Assembly: GCA_002633025.1 (NCBI GenBank)
Contig: NMRB01001493.1
Coordinates: forward strand, 93,028 to 157,027
Direction: 5' to 3'
Origin: Notospermus geniculatus
Lineage: Eukaryota > Nemertea > Pilidiophora > Heteronemertea > Lineidae
Length of the DNA stretch: 64,000 nucleotides
Each line of letters opens with the position of its first letter. Position 1 is the first letter of the stretch. Positions 1-10,600 of the stretch are shown here, in pieces. A model generated the notes under the pieces. It was not told the DNA's origin, searched no databases, and saw nothing but the letters and a program-made list of their open reading frames with translations. The translations under genes and the position numbers were made by a program.

Positions 1-529
1 TAACTCATGACAGTGTGTTAATCTAACAATGGCATTATAGACTGAACTGAAATAATAATGCCAATTCCGCTCTACTGGAGTGCAACTTTCACATGGTGGC
101 GTTTATATTACCAACATCGCTCGCTTGTGAATTTTTGCCAACATGTAGATACATGAACCCATTGACCATATGCTTCCTATGCCATCGATCACCAAAAAAA
201 CTTTCTCCCAGATCAATTCTCCCCAACACCCTTTCCCTGTCAAAGTGGGCGCTGCCAAATATTAAAACAACTACATAGACCTAAGAAAATAACCCCTTGC
301 TACCACTTTACATCGTTCATATCCGTACCAGGAATCACCCCCTTGCACGACTATCCGCCTTCCTGACATGAATTCTCAAAAGGCATCAAGACTATCATCC
401 TTGTACCCTGTCCATCACCTGGCCTCTGCACACACCTGCCCCCAGTTGTGCTAAATCTCACGAGCTGTCACAACTGAACTGCAATGCGTCAACACGACAT
501 TAAGCTCTTTATTATGATTGCTACCCCGT
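1..529. other. No gene recognised
   Basis: Mixed-composition DNA with only short open frames that lack any recognisable motif. I see no RNA gene or clear repeat unit here. Confidence 0.5.
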
Positions 530-943
530 TAGTTTTACACTCCGTCGTTACAATACTTCATGAAAGTCCTTTATCATGACAACCGGTACACCCTGCGTAC
601 CCGTACCTCGAACATGCCCTTCTAGAACCTCGATCACGAAAAATCCTTCATCGTTATCACTACCACGTGTAACTGTCCGTCGTTACACTATGTCATGAAA
701 GTCCTTTATCATGACTATACAACCTGCATAACTGTCCTTCGTTATGCTAACTCCTCCACTTCACGAAGATCCTTTATCGTGACTACCACCACGTGTAACT
801 GTCCGTCGTTACACTTTGTCATGAAAGTCCTTTATCATGACTATCCCCAAAAACAGATAAGTGAACCTCGCTCGCTTATCCACTTTTGCTACTTACCCGA
901 GTAACAGTCCGTCGTTACACTTTGTCATGAAGCTCTTCATGAC
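530..943. repeat. Degenerate tandem repeat, ~60-120 bp period
   Basis: The phrase CCGTCGTTACACTTTGTCAT followed by GAAAGTCCTTTATCATGAC recurs with variation near 541, 672, 730, 800 and 907. The copies are imperfect and unevenly spaced, as in an old minisatellite. The short frame that covers part of it is repeat-encoded and not a credible gene. Confidence 0.7.
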
Positions 944-1538
944 TGCTCAATACCACCCCGGGAATAAACCACATGCACACCAGCTCTTCCCCGTGCTGTA
1001 GACAAAGCATTGTCCACAGTACAGCGAACACACATACATGTACACTACAGCCCAGCGGAGCGCTGAGCCGAGACGTGCGAACTGCATGCCTTCCAACAAC
1101 ACACTGAATTAAATAGGGAATCGGACTCCACGGGCTTTCGTGACGTCATCCCACTTTGGATATACAATGGTTGTGCGTCCGTCGTTGGCCGTTAGCAGGG
1201 CACGTTTCGTAACCGCTGAAGCTATTGACCTGAAACTTGGTACATATATACCCCTAGGTTAGATGACCTATGACAACAAGTTTCGGTACGATTCGATTCT
1301 TGGCTTGGCCACCAGGTGGCTAAAACTGAAAACACAAAAAGTGGAATAACTCCTGAACTAATGACAGGATCATCTCCAAATTTTTATCATAGGTGTATCT
1401 AATAAGGATACATAACATATATAACAGGTTTTTGATTTGACCTACCTTTCAAGGTCACAGAGGTCAAAGTTCAAATTTTTTTCTTTTGGTGGCAAGTTTC
1501 GTAACCGTGGGTGCTATTGACCTGAAACTTGGTACATA

Positions 1539-2350
1539 TCGGGTGGCCCAGAAAAAACGATAACACTTTTCATTTGAAGATTATTCAAAAAATATCAAAG
1601 CTATGATTGTCATATTTTTCATCAACAATCATATATATATCATATATATATTATGCATCTTTCCTCAAAATTTCAGCTCCAAAGGTTGATTTACATTGAA
1701 ATGGCAACAGTTTTGAAATTGTTGGTCAAAAAATGCAATGCCAATCACTTCACATCTGACGCCTGGCATTCGGTTACATGTCTAGACTTAAAATGACCTG
1801 CCAATCAGTGTCAAATGCCAAAGTCCTTAATCTTGGGCTTCTGTTGGCCCAGTCTAGATGTTTTCTCAAGAAAGGCACCATGGTTTTTTTAGTGAGGGAG
1901 ATACAGCTGTGATTCAGGGTTGTTGGACTGAGAAAGGATGGGGACCTAGGAAAATTGTCAGGGAGTTCCCTGGCAAGGGATGGAAAGTGGCTCAGTCCGT
2001 CGACTCATTAATAAGATAAAAGGAACAGGGACTAATGAAAGAAAGGCTGGAAGTGGTAGACCACGGACTTCAGTCGCGTGCAGTTTCTGATGAAAACTGA
2101 GGTCACGCTGACCATCTGTTCAGTTAAAAAAGGTCAGTGGAATTACAAATAACTTTCGGCACTGCATTTTTTGGCAACTAATTCTAAAAGTGCTGCTGTT
2201 CCTGTGTCTTTCAACGTTTGAAGCTGATATTTTCAGGAAAGGCGTTTAATATCTGTGGCATTACGGCTACCAAATATAAGAATCGTCGCTTTGATACGTT
2301 TTGAATAACCCTAAAATGAAAAGTGTTATCGTTTTTTCTGGGCCACCCGA
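1539..2350 (+). mobile_element. Decayed mariner-type transposon with TA duplication
   Basis: The ends are inverted repeats starting TCGGGTGGCCCAGAAAAAAC and staying similar for about 60 bp. TA flanks both ends (1537-1538 and 2351-2352). The neighbouring repeat copy at about 1240 shows the uninterrupted target ACATATATACCCC, which fixes the boundaries to the base. The element is 812 bp, too short for an intact transposase gene, so it is an internally deleted copy. TA target and a mariner-like helix-turn-helix remnant place it in Tc1/mariner. Confidence 0.88.
1858..2090 (+). pseudogene. Mariner-like transposase N-terminal remnant
   Basis: Starting at ATG 1858 the translation contains KIVREFPGKGW. 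After a frameshift near 1995 it continues in another frame with LINKIKGTGTNERKAGSGRP, ending at TGA 2088. EFPGKGW followed by LI-KI-TG---RK-GSGRPRT is the hallmark of the N-terminal helix-turn-helix region of a group of mariner-related transposases that binds the terminal repeats. The catalytic DDE/D domain is wholly missing. The relic sits inside the mariner element and in the same orientation, so it is the element's own gene and is non-functional. Confidence 0.8.
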
Positions 2351-2600
2351 TATATACCCCTATGTCAGATGACCTACTACACCAAGTTTCGGTCCGATTC
2401 GATTCTTGGCTTGGCCACCAGGTGGCCAAAACCAAAGCTCAAAGCCTAGTAACTCTTGAACCGTTAACTGGATTGTCTCCATTTTTTGTCGGAGGTGTAT
2501 CTAATGAGGATACATGACATTGTGAAAAGAGTTTTTGATTTGACCTACTTTTTACAGTCAGAGGTCAAGTTCCAAGCCATTTTAGTAGCATGTTTCATGG

Positions 2601-3910
2601 CTATATCGCCCTATTCTAACCATGGTGTGATCATCTATGTGTACTGTAGAGCAAATTTTTGTCCAGTTGGAATGCAGTTAGTGGTTACTAACCAGGCAGC
2701 CGTCTTGGAAAATCGCGACATTGGCATATGTCATAAATTCTCAAGCTAGAATGTTTTGACCTTGAAATTTTGACTGTAATCATGACCCTGGAACTCACGG
2801 CCTGGAGCATTTCGATTTTACATTTGTCATTTGTTCTTCTGGTACGTTCACACAGGTGAGCACATGGTCCATGGACCATTTCATTTTTGGGATTATCAGA
2901 GAAAAAACAAAGGCATGTTCAGAATTATAGAAATGATCATAAAGTTGAGAAAAACAAATGTTTTGGCACATCACTTTCAATGAAAGTGGGCCTGCCCACA
3001 CAAAAGGGGTATATTTGTGTGACACAGAGGGTGAAAATGAATCATTGCCAAAAGAATGAGATCAGAAGTCTTTTAGAATCTTAAAACAATGTAGAAACAG
3101 TTGTCGTAACTGTTGGGATAAATTCATGTGTTCATTCATGTGCTATTCTGCATCTTGTCTAGACAACAGTATACTTAACGAAAAACGGGAGGGATTCACC
3201 GGTTCATTTATGTAACAGGACAGCTTCCAACTCATCACAGCTGCATGCTGACAGGACACGACCAATGTAATATCTTGGGGGACCATCTTAGTACCGGTAC
3301 ACACCATAGTACTGGCCCATCTCAACCTCAAACTCAACAGATACTGGTATACATGTATGTTCCCTTCGTGTCGGATTCTGGAAAAAAAGATCAACAGGTT
3401 AACCCTTACGGTCCTGACCATCTGTGAAAAGTGTACATTTCGTAACATGAATTTCTGATGTCTCTACAAAAATGCGCCTAGCTCACACAATTCGCAACCA
3501 AAACTGGTGACAAGGCATTCATTCTGGAGGCAACTAAATGCGCCACGACCTCATGCAGGTTTGCTTCTTCCAAAATGTTTGTGAGAGAAGCAATTCATAG
3601 CCGAAGATGCAAGTTGTCAGGAAATAGTCGCGTTCGGCCTACGTTTTCGTCAGGTTTCCAATCTTTAAACGTCTATATCTCGATAACCGCTGCTCCTACG
3701 CGTCTGTCGCTAGGTCAAAATGAAGCTACTCTTTTCTCCTCTTTCTTTTGGCGCCGGTCGCGTCGTCGTGGCTGCTTCCGTTCCGGAGATATGGCCATTT
3801 TGTCACAACATGTCAGATTTGCACTTTGGAGTCTGCTAGTCTAGACCCCGGGAGACGCTTTAAAACGCAATTTTAGCCAGGTTTCTTCAAACGGAGCAAA
3901 ATCGCGCATT
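2601..3910. other. No gene recognised
   Basis: Several short open frames on both strands have no motif, no convincing splice context and no similarity I can recall. No strong internal repeat is visible. Confidence 0.45.
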
Positions 3911-4058
3911 GGGGGGGGGGGGTAGTCTCGCATTAAAAAATACGCAAAGAGAACGCGGATCGGTCCACTGGTTACGATTCTATGCCAGTTTGAATGTGCA
4001 AGGGTGTGTGGTAGAGGCCAATCTCGCCAAACGGCGAGATCCGTCCCGAAAGGGTTAA
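3911..4058. repeat. Dispersed repeat: G-run plus TAGTCTCGCATT module
   Basis: A run of G followed by TAGTCTCGCATTAAAAAATA, then CGGTCCACTGGTTACGATTC and a closing AAGGGTTAA. Related copies occur at 7564-7679 (reverse) and twice, head to head, at 32228-32520 in the centre of a large foldback. A small hairpin ATCTCGCC/GGCGAGAT lies at 4021-4040. Confidence 0.7.
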
Positions 4059-4551
4059 TCAACAAATCTCGTTGGTAAAAATCATAAAGCCTGATATTTT
4101 CTTTTCGTTTCAATTGTATTTACTGTTCATGTTCCTGTTCCTGTTCCTGTTCAGTTCTGTTGAATTCTTATTTCAGTTTTTGTTATTTTATGATAACAGT
4201 TATGTTGATTGAGTTTTCAGTTTTGTTGGCGAATGTCCTGAGGGGCCACCTGATGACCTCTGTCAGAGGTTTGACATTCAAGGGTTCAGGTAAGGAACCC
4301 CATATGAATGTCAAAGGACACCTTGGGACTTGCCCAGTAACACATTAACTTGTCCGAAACTACCTAGGCAGTGTTGCCAGTATTTGAAAACTAAGATTTT
4401 TTCGCACCAACGGATACATTCCCTGTGCCTCAAACTATAAAGTATTCATGGTATTGATTCGTGTTTAACACAGATTGAACATGCATGTTCCTTGAATACA
4501 GATAACACTTCTGGGTAGTCGTGGCCTTAACTTGCCACTAACTATTTAGGT
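4059..4551. other. No gene; TTCCTG microsatellite
   Basis: Contains a short GTTCCT hexamer run around 4131-4152. The frame at 4160-4348 shows no recognisable domain. Confidence 0.4.
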
Positions 4552-4678
4552 TCCACTCTCTTTACACCGCCAGTGGCGGTATAGCGAGGGTATTGTTGTT
4601 GGCAATGTTGAAATGCCCTCGACCTAGGAAGTCAATTGTCTGTGGCGGTATATGGAGGGGCGGTATAACGAGAGTGGA
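4552..4678. mobile_element. Short MITE-like foldback
   Basis: TCCACTCTCTTTACACCGCC at the left end is matched by an inverted GGCGGTATAACGAGAGTGGA at the right end, with further GGCGGTATA copies between. It is 127 bp and codes for nothing. No clear target duplication is visible. Confidence 0.6.
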
Positions 4679-4854
4679 CTGTATTACCTGTCTGGATGCA
4701 AGACATTATATCTGATATGGAGACATCAAGGCACTCTACATCTGACAATGAGATAGCCAATTTAACGATGTATCTGAAAATAAAGACCAACGACATGTAA
4801 GAAATGCACTAGTACACTGCAGTAAAAAATTCTATGATCAAAGTTGGATCTTAC

Positions 4855-4944
4855 CAGCTACTGTTGTCAAGGGAATGCCGGACTGGTCAATTGATTGTTC
4901 AGGCATAACTTCATGAAGCATGGGACATGTGGGAGACTTCTCAC
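4855..4944 (-). CDS. Exon of unidentified minus-strand gene (repeat-exon family)
   Basis: Read on the minus strand, a polypyrimidine/CAG acceptor precedes GTGAGAAG and the exon ends ...GTAGCTG before GTAAG. It is 90 bp and phase 1 at both ends, encoding GEKSPTCPMLHEVMPEQSID and a short tail. It matches the exons at 6197, 6384 and 6574 in splice phase, in the MPEQ/VPEQ-(S/L)-D-Q-S-IP core, and in the closing A-G. These look like members of one array of duplicated exons coding for an acidic, Ser/Pro-rich repeat of about 32 residues. The protein's identity and function are unknown. Foldback elements have since inserted in the presumed introns. Confidence 0.55.
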
Positions 4945-5055
4945 CTGAAATGCAAACTTATATCTTGGACCTGTGACTACAACAAAGACCAAGACGGCAA
5001 GAGTGTTAAGCTAGTCAACTGTCACACGTGGCCTGGTTTCAGCATGTCATCACGG

Positions 5056-5444
5056 GGCCATGTCGATTTAGAGGAATCAGAGGAATTGGAGGAATCAGAG
5101 GAAAATTCAGTCTGCAGCCCATCAGTCACACACAATCACATGACTATCATGTACTAAATATATAAACACAGCCACGTGGTTGTGTAAACGTCATAACAGC
5201 TTTAGTGGAACTTGCAATTCGGCACTATCTCCAAGTGCTGGCTTTCGGCCCTCAAGTCATTTTAACTGTCTTATTACCAACCTCGATGATGATGAGTTTA
5301 TTATAACAACTCAATAGCCAAGGAAATGTTATGAATTAACTATTCTGATAATTTTATATTTTATCTTATGGTGATTTTCTGGATTTTCCAGCCCGATTCC
5401 TCTGATTCCTCCCATTCCTCTGATTCCTCTAAATCGACATGGCC
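5056..5444. mobile_element. GGCCATG-terminated foldback, 389 bp
   Basis: Left end GGCCATGTCGATTTAGAGGA and an inverted right end TCCTCTAAATCGACATGGCC, continuing for about 48 bp. The termini are built from the repeating phrase GGAATCAGAGGA. The element at 28412-28791 has the same outer bases, length and construction, so the two are one family. The flanks show no matching target duplication here. Confidence 0.75.
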
Positions 5445-5526
5445 TATAATTATCCGGGGGCAAATTATCTGGGGCGAGTTATCCTTAACCGTTATACACA
5501 CCAGTGCAAAAGTGCAATACATGTAT

Positions 5527-6161
5527 TAGTCTCGCGTCACCAGCCTCTCTCTCTTACAGGAGAGAGTCTGGTAGCAAAGGCCAAAACTTTCGTTACCGCC
5601 AGGTGGCGAGTGTCCAGCTCAGAGCATCCGAATCTGATTGGCCAACGGCTGATTAAACATGGCTGCGCCCGTGAAACGCATGATGAACGAACAAGGAACG
5701 AAAAAGTCCGAGGGAAATGTTACCTTTTTAACACGTTTTATCGTGGTTTTCACCGAGTGATATGTAGACAGCGATCGAGCCTGGCCGTTTGAGGTGGATC
5801 GCTGATGAAATAAAGTGGAATTGTATTGTATCAGGATCGATTTACCGTCTGGCTGAACTTCGACTCCCTGGTCGGAAGTGACCTAATCCATGGCACAAAA
5901 TGTAAGTCCTATTGTACAATCGGCTTATTCCAGCAATCGATGACCATGGATAGTCGTTCCTTCCGTGCTAAAAAGGTAAATTTTCCCTCAGACTCATTCG
6001 TTCATCATGCGTTTCATGGGCGCAGCCATGTTTAATCAGCCGTTGGCCAATCAGATTCGGATGCTCTGAGCTGGACACTCGCCACCTGGCGGTAACGAAA
6101 GTTTTGGCCTTTGCTACCAGACTCTCTCCTGTAAGAGAGAGAGGCTGGTGACGCGAGACTA
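5527..6161. mobile_element. Foldback element, 9-bp target duplication (MULE-like)
   Basis: Arms of about 165 bp start TAGTCTCGCGTCACCAGCCT on the left and close with its inverse at 6161. TACATGTAT flanks both ends exactly (5518-5526 and 6162-6170). The arms include a CTCTCTCTTACAGGAGAGAG hairpin. Long inverted arms plus a perfect 9-bp duplication are the usual signature of non-autonomous Mutator-like elements; that assignment is inference, as no transposase is present. The centre (about 5700-5990) has no recognisable gene. Confidence 0.85.
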
Positions 6162-6196
6162 TACATGTATATGCCATCAAAGTTATTGTAACTTAC

Positions 6197-6297
6197 CAGC
6201 TTTTGCTTCTGTACTGGGAATAGACAACCCAGAATGATCCACAACTGTTCAGGCACAGCTACATCATCGACATCAGGAGTGATGGAGGACTTCATAC
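6197..6297 (-). pseudogene. Decayed copy of the repeat exon
   Basis: Minus-strand acceptor CAG before GTATGAAG and donor GTAAG after AAAGCTG are intact. The exon encodes SSITPDVDDVAVPEQL. Its 101-bp length is not a multiple of three, unlike its 90- and 96-bp relatives. The extra bases fall after VPEQL and shift the frame, so this copy is probably broken or skipped. Confidence 0.5.
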
Positions 6298-6383
6298 CTG
6301 AAACATAAGTTATTGTTTTCAACCTCTAGTGCACAGCTGTTGAAACATCTATTTGAATATTCCATCCAAGTTAGCAAACTTAC

Positions 6384-6479
6384 CAGCTCTTGCACTTTTA
6401 CTGGGAATAGAAGACTGATCTACCAATTGTTCAGGCACAGCTACATCATCGACATCAGGAGAAATGGAGGACTGCTCAC
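6384..6479 (-). CDS. Exon of unidentified minus-strand gene (repeat-exon family)
   Basis: A 96-bp, phase 1-1 exon on the minus strand bounded by CAG acceptor and GTAAG donor. It encodes GEQSSISPDVDDVAVPEQLV followed by DQSSIPSKSARAG, a 32-residue acidic, serine-rich unit. The intron separating it from the exon at 6197 and the one leading to 6574 are near-identical, including CCATCCAAGTTAGCAAACTT next to the donor. The array therefore grew by tandem duplication of an exon-plus-intron unit of about 190 bp. Symmetric phase would let units be added without disturbing the frame. The gene is not identified; its other exons are not seen. Confidence 0.6.
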
Positions 6480-6573
6480 CTGAAACATAAGTTATTGCTT
6501 TCAACCTCTAGTACACAGCTGTTTGAAATGTCTACATGTATTTTGAATCATCCATCCAAGTTAGCAAACTTAC

Positions 6574-6619
6574 CAGTTCTTGCACTTTTACTGGGAATAG
6601 ATGACTGATCCACCATTCC
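6574..6619 (-). pseudogene. Truncated repeat exon
   Basis: The donor-side half of another unit (RTS-type close, PSKSARTG on the minus strand) is present, but the match stops near 6619 where the 6625-8999 duplicated block begins. The unit is cut by that rearrangement. Confidence 0.5.
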
Positions 6620-6877
6620 AAATAAATGCGATTGCCCACGCATGCAAGTGTGGTCATTGTTACAAAACAGGTTCTGCCCTATGCATTTGAATAGCAGTTA
6701 CATATACATATACATATACATGTACATGTAATAATACTTTCCCATTTGACAGAATGCATTGGAAAGCTACTGAATTAACCACCTGTGGGCGAAGTACTTA
6801 CAAACAAATAGGCCTACGTGTAATTCCCAAGTTGTCAACATTTATAGTCGTTATAGATTCTCTGACATATTTGCTAA

Positions 6878-7249
6878 GGTTACACCTGTTGAAAATACCC
6901 GTGTCTTTCCAGACCCGTGTCAAACTCGTGTGTGCGAAAAGCACGGCGAGAGGTCACACTACTACATTGTAGTTTAGTAGCCCGGCGACAGTTGCGCTAC
7001 ATGCACCGACTCTTTGGTCATTTCTGTATACTAAGTAGGCCCACATTGTTGGAGGTGCGAAAACGATGTCACTTAAAGGCTGCGCCATCTGTAGCCCCGC
7101 GAAGTACTAACGAAAACACGGGGATTTCGAAAAGCACGGCGAGTTTGCCGTTTTCCAAAAACGCGTGTTTTTCAAACACGGGTTTCTTGAAGCCCGGCAA
7201 TTCATAGGTGTGACTGCAAAAAAACCCTGGGATTTTATGTAGTGTAACC
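6878..7249. mobile_element. GGTTACAC-ended MITE, copy 1
   Basis: A 372-bp element with ends GGTTACACCTGTTGAAAATA and, inverted, ATTTTATGTAGTGTAACC. It contains runs such as AAAAACGCGTG and GCCCGGC but no gene. Other copies lie at 7927-8667 (interrupted) and 54465-54837 (reverse, 373 bp). Similarity extends a few bases beyond each end (GCT next to GGTTACAC), so the true terminus may be slightly longer. Confidence 0.75.
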
Positions 7250-7365
7250 ACAGCTATAGATATTCGTCTACTGTTATTTTAACCCATTCCTTCACAAGTC
7301 TGTTTCAGGATTTCAGCAACATTGAGATTTCAGCAACACTGAAAAATGAACAAGTTAAAGATTGG

Positions 7366-7492
7366 GGGCCGATTTCACAAAGCGCGTTTAAGACTTAGAC
7401 GCGTGTAACTTCACTAAATACACGCACTTCCACCATGCATTTGACGAAGTTACACGCGTCTAAGTCTTAAACGCCCTTTGTGAAATCGGCCC
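7366..7492. mobile_element. Hairpin MITE, 127 bp
   Basis: GGGCCGATTTCACAAAGCGC and a further 30 bp, including TTAGACGCGTGTAACTTC, are mirrored at the right end. The whole element would fold into one stem. A second copy, 127 bp, is at 8783-8909 in the duplicated block. Confidence 0.8.
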
Positions 7493-7563
7493 TAGTAGTT
7501 TAGTAAAACTAGAGCTTACCTGCAATGCAAGAGCCTTTTTTGAGAAAATATACATGTATATCC

Positions 7564-7679
7564 ATTAACCCCTTGGGGCCGGATGACGATATATGCGGCT
7601 TTGGCCTGTACCACACACCCTTGTGCATTCAAACTGACATAGAATCATAACCAGTGGACCGATTGATGATCTCTTTGCA
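7564..7679 (-). repeat. Copy of the 3911-4058 dispersed repeat
   Basis: TTAACCCCTTGGGGCCGGAT leads into CATAGAATCATAACCAGTGG, the inverse of the module at 3911-4058, and stops at GATCTCTTTGC where copy 2 of the segmental duplication begins. Confidence 0.7.
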
Positions 7680-7926
7680 AAATGCGATTGCCCACGCATG
7701 CAAGTGTGGTCATTGTTACAAAACAGGTTCTGCCCTATGCATTTGAATAGCAGTTACATATACATATACATGTACATGTATAATACTTTCCCATTTGACA
7801 GAATGCATTGGAAAGCTACTGAATTAACCACCTGTGGGCGAAGTACTTACAAACAAATAGGCCTACGTGTAATTCCCAAGTTGTCAACATTTATAGTCGT
7901 TATAGATTCTCTGACATGTTTGCTAA

Positions 7927-8667
7927 GGTTACACCTGTTGAAAATACCCGTGTCTTTCCAGACCCGTGTCAAACTCGTGTGTGCGAAAAGCACGGCGAGA
8001 GGTCACACTACTACATTGTAGTTTAGTAGCCCGGCGACAGTTGCTCTACATGCACCGACTCTTTGGTCATTTCTGTATACTAAGTAGGCCCACATTGTTG
8101 GAGGTGCGAAAACGATCAATCTCGTTCCCAGATCTACCTCATCCGAAGGTATCTCTGGAAAGGGCTGCGATCTGACCAAAATTTCTGGTCAACCGCTGGC
8201 AGCGTGCCAAAATGTCTGTTTCCCACAATATTTCGCTCTTCGATGACTGAAAAATATCATATATGCCTAAAGAGTCATATAATACACCCAAAACAGGAAG
8301 TTGTTTGAGTATTAGAGCAATTTCAAACGAATAGTTTAGTTGGGAACATCATGCCGCGGGTGCCAGCTCAGTGTGATTCGCCTCATAAATTGTATATCGC
8401 GCATGCGCAGTATTCCTGAAGTCGTCAGCCCTTTCCAGTGGTGTTGTAGGAACGTAAACCCATGGGGGACGAGTTTGGAAAACGATGTCACTTAAAGGCT
8501 GCGCCATCTGTAGCCCCGCGAAGTACTAACGAAAACACGGGGATTTCGAAAAGCACGGCGAGTTTGCCGTTTTCCAAAAACGCGTGTTTTTCAAACACGG
8601 GTTTCTTGAAGCCCGGCAATTCATAGGTGTGACTGCAAAAAACCCTGGGATTTTATGTAGTGTAACC
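7927..8667. mobile_element. GGTTACAC-ended MITE, copy 2, interrupted
   Basis: Same element as 6878-7249, carrying the 8117-8477 insertion in its middle. Confidence 0.75.
8117..8477. mobile_element. 361-bp insertion with 9-bp target duplication
   Basis: It is flanked by GAAAACGAT on both sides (8108-8116 and 8478-8486), and copy 1 of the duplication preserves the empty site at about 7050-7075. Ends are imperfect inverted repeats: CAATCTCGTTCCC on the left and CGAGTTTG on the right, with CTGGAAAGGGCTG shared further in. No coding capacity. It inserted after the segmental duplication. Confidence 0.88.
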
Positions 8668-8782
8668 ACAGCTATAGATATTCGTCTACTGTTATTTTAA
8701 CCCATTCCTTCACAAGTCTGTTTCAGGATTTCAGCAACATTGAGATTTCAGCAACACTGAAAAATGAACAAGTTAAAGATGG

Positions 8783-8909
8783 GGGCCGATTTCACAAAGC
8801 GCGTTTAAGACTTAGACGCGTGTAACTTCACTAAATACACGCACTTCCACCATGCATTTGACGAAGTTACACGCGACTAAGTCTTAAACGCCCTTTGCGA
8901 AATCGGCCC
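8783..8909. mobile_element. Hairpin MITE, second copy
   Basis: Equivalent of 7366-7492 with two or three substitutions. Confidence 0.8.
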
Positions 8910-9639
8910 TAGTAGTTTAGTAAAATAGAGCTTACCTGCAATCCAAGAGCCTTTTTCGAGAAAATATACATGTATATCCATTAATGTATATCCATTAACC
9001 GTGACGAATATGAAGTATCCAGATATAAGTTATTTGACGCTAAATCCTTTGTAGCACACATGTACAGGTAAGATGTACAATTTCACAATCCTTAAAGCTG
9101 AACTAGATTTATTACACCACCGCGCACGTTGACAAAAAAATACCTGCCAGGTGAAATACAAACGCCCTGGTCGGTGTTGAAACACCGTCTCCAAACCCGA
9201 TATTTCCCCGACCTAGACTAGATGGCGCTGTCATTCAACCGCGAGCAGCCGAAGGGCGAGGATCTCCGCATACAATAATAGCAACTGCACCACTCAGTAC
9301 AATGAATGGTCAACAATACATGCAGGCCTAGGCCTACGTGGTCATGCAGTGTCGGTAAACAAAGAGCCTGCAGCCATCCCAAACACCAAAAAAACCCCTC
9401 ACTAATCGAAGGAAGTCGTAAAACGGGAAATGACCAAACCTACCCTAACAAATTCAGAGGGACATATGCCAAAAAATTCCAGTAAAATCCATTTTCCAAT
9501 GCTGCTTCGACCGGCACACACAACGCCCTTTCGCAATCTTGATTTCGTACGTGGATAAGCAGCATGCTATCCCGGCATGCAATGTAACTCCCAGATCTCC
9601 ATGTAGGCCTTTATTCTCAGGCACATACTAGACAGAAGT

Positions 9640-9731
9640 GGCCGGATAGCGCAGTCGGTTAGGGCGTCTGGCTGTTTCCTCTACTGTAACGCCAATCCGG
9701 CGGGCGCAGGTTCGAGACCAGGGTCGGGTCT
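9640..9731 (+). repeat. tRNA-derived SINE-like head, copy 1
   Basis: TAGCGCAGTCGG (9647-9658) fits the polymerase III A box and GGTTCGAGACC (9709-9719) the B box, spaced as in a tRNA gene with a long arm. A plausible cloverleaf with a standard anticodon cannot be drawn by eye. Two more copies occur nearby, so I read it as a SINE head rather than a functional tRNA gene. Confidence 0.65.
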
Positions 9732-10462
9732 CTTCTTTTCTCATGAAAACTATTTTTACATGTTCCACTTTTTTTGGGTCACGTGGGCACCATAGTGAGC
9801 CATTATTTTCGTCCTTGATTTTTCCGCCGGCAAAGATAACGGCTTTAATAAGTGACCATTTGTATCCATTTTTGATGGTATGGTTTGTGTGAGTCATTTT
9901 CTCGTGTCCAGGAGATAATGAGCTGAGAACGTTCAGTGTGAGTGCAGTAAAGACGGTTTTGTCAGTTTTCCTTGGCGGTTTCATGAAGATCAGTTGGTCA
10001 TGGTTTGCTATGCATCCCCGGGGTATGCATCACCGTACATGTTTGTGTACTAGCGTGGGCCAAGAGTGGTCGACGGTGGAAACATGTTGGGACGTTTGGC
10101 GGACGCTAGTGCCTTCAAAGAAAATGAATGGTCAACAATACATGCAGGCCTAGGCCTACGTGGTCATGCAGTGTCGGTAAACAAAGAGCCTGCAGCCATC
10201 CCAAACACCAAAAAACCCTCACTAATCGAAGGAAGTCGTAAAACGGGAAATGACCAAACCTACCCTAACAAATTCAGAGGGACATATGCCAAAAAATTCA
10301 AGTAAAATCCATTTTCCAATGCTGCTTCGACCGGCACACACAACGCCCTTTCGCAATCTTGGTTTCGTACGTGGATAAGCAGCATGCTATCCCGGCATGC
10401 AATGTAATTCCCAGATCTCCATGTAGGCCTTTATTCTCAGGCACATTCTACTAGACAGAAGT

Positions 10463-10554
10463 GGCCGGATAGCGCAGTCGGTTAGGGCGTCTGGCTGTTT
10501 CCTCTACTGTAACGCCAATCCGGCGGGCGCAGGTTCGAGACCAGGGTCGGGTCT
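10463..10554 (+). repeat. tRNA-derived SINE-like head, copy 2
   Basis: Same sequence as 9640-9731, within the second copy of the tandem duplication. Confidence 0.65.
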
Positions 10555-10600
10555 CTTCTTTTCTCATGAAAACTATTTTTACATGTTCCACTTTTTTTAC

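Larger units (their letters stand above)
1195..2600. repeat. Two tandem copies of a dispersed repeat, second one interrupted
   Basis: A unit of about 295 bp beginning near CGTTTCGTAACCG (TGACCTGAAACTTGGTACAT, then CCTAGGTTAGATGACC, GGCCACCAGGTGGC and an AGGTCA-containing tail) occurs at 1195-1494 and again from about 1495. The second copy is split at 1538/2351 by a mariner element. A third relative lies in reverse orientation at about 44690-44870. Confidence 0.7.
6625..8999. repeat. Segmental duplication (two copies, ~0.95 kb and ~1.3 kb)
   Basis: Copy 1 (6625-7570) and copy 2 (7680-8999) are nearly identical from AAATGCGATTGCCCACGCAT to a shared TACATGTATATCCATTAACC. They differ by few substitutions and by a 361-bp insertion present only in copy 2. 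Both carry the same two internal MITEs, which were therefore present before duplication. The copies are separated by the dispersed repeat at 7564-7679. Confidence 0.9.
9303..10600. repeat. Tandem duplication carrying tRNA-like heads
   Basis: The stretch 9303-9770 (from GAATGGTCAACAATACATGC to GTTCCACTTTTTT) is repeated almost exactly at 10124-10600, an offset of about 821 bp. Each copy ends in the tRNA-like sequence described separately. The 9780-10120 spacer is present once. Frames across both copies show no protein domain. Confidence 0.85.

Noticed and set aside
5439-6322. Three frames giving the same PLSLTGESLVAKAKTFVTARW peptide on both strands
   Set aside because: They are the two mirrored arms of the 5527-6161 foldback read from each side.
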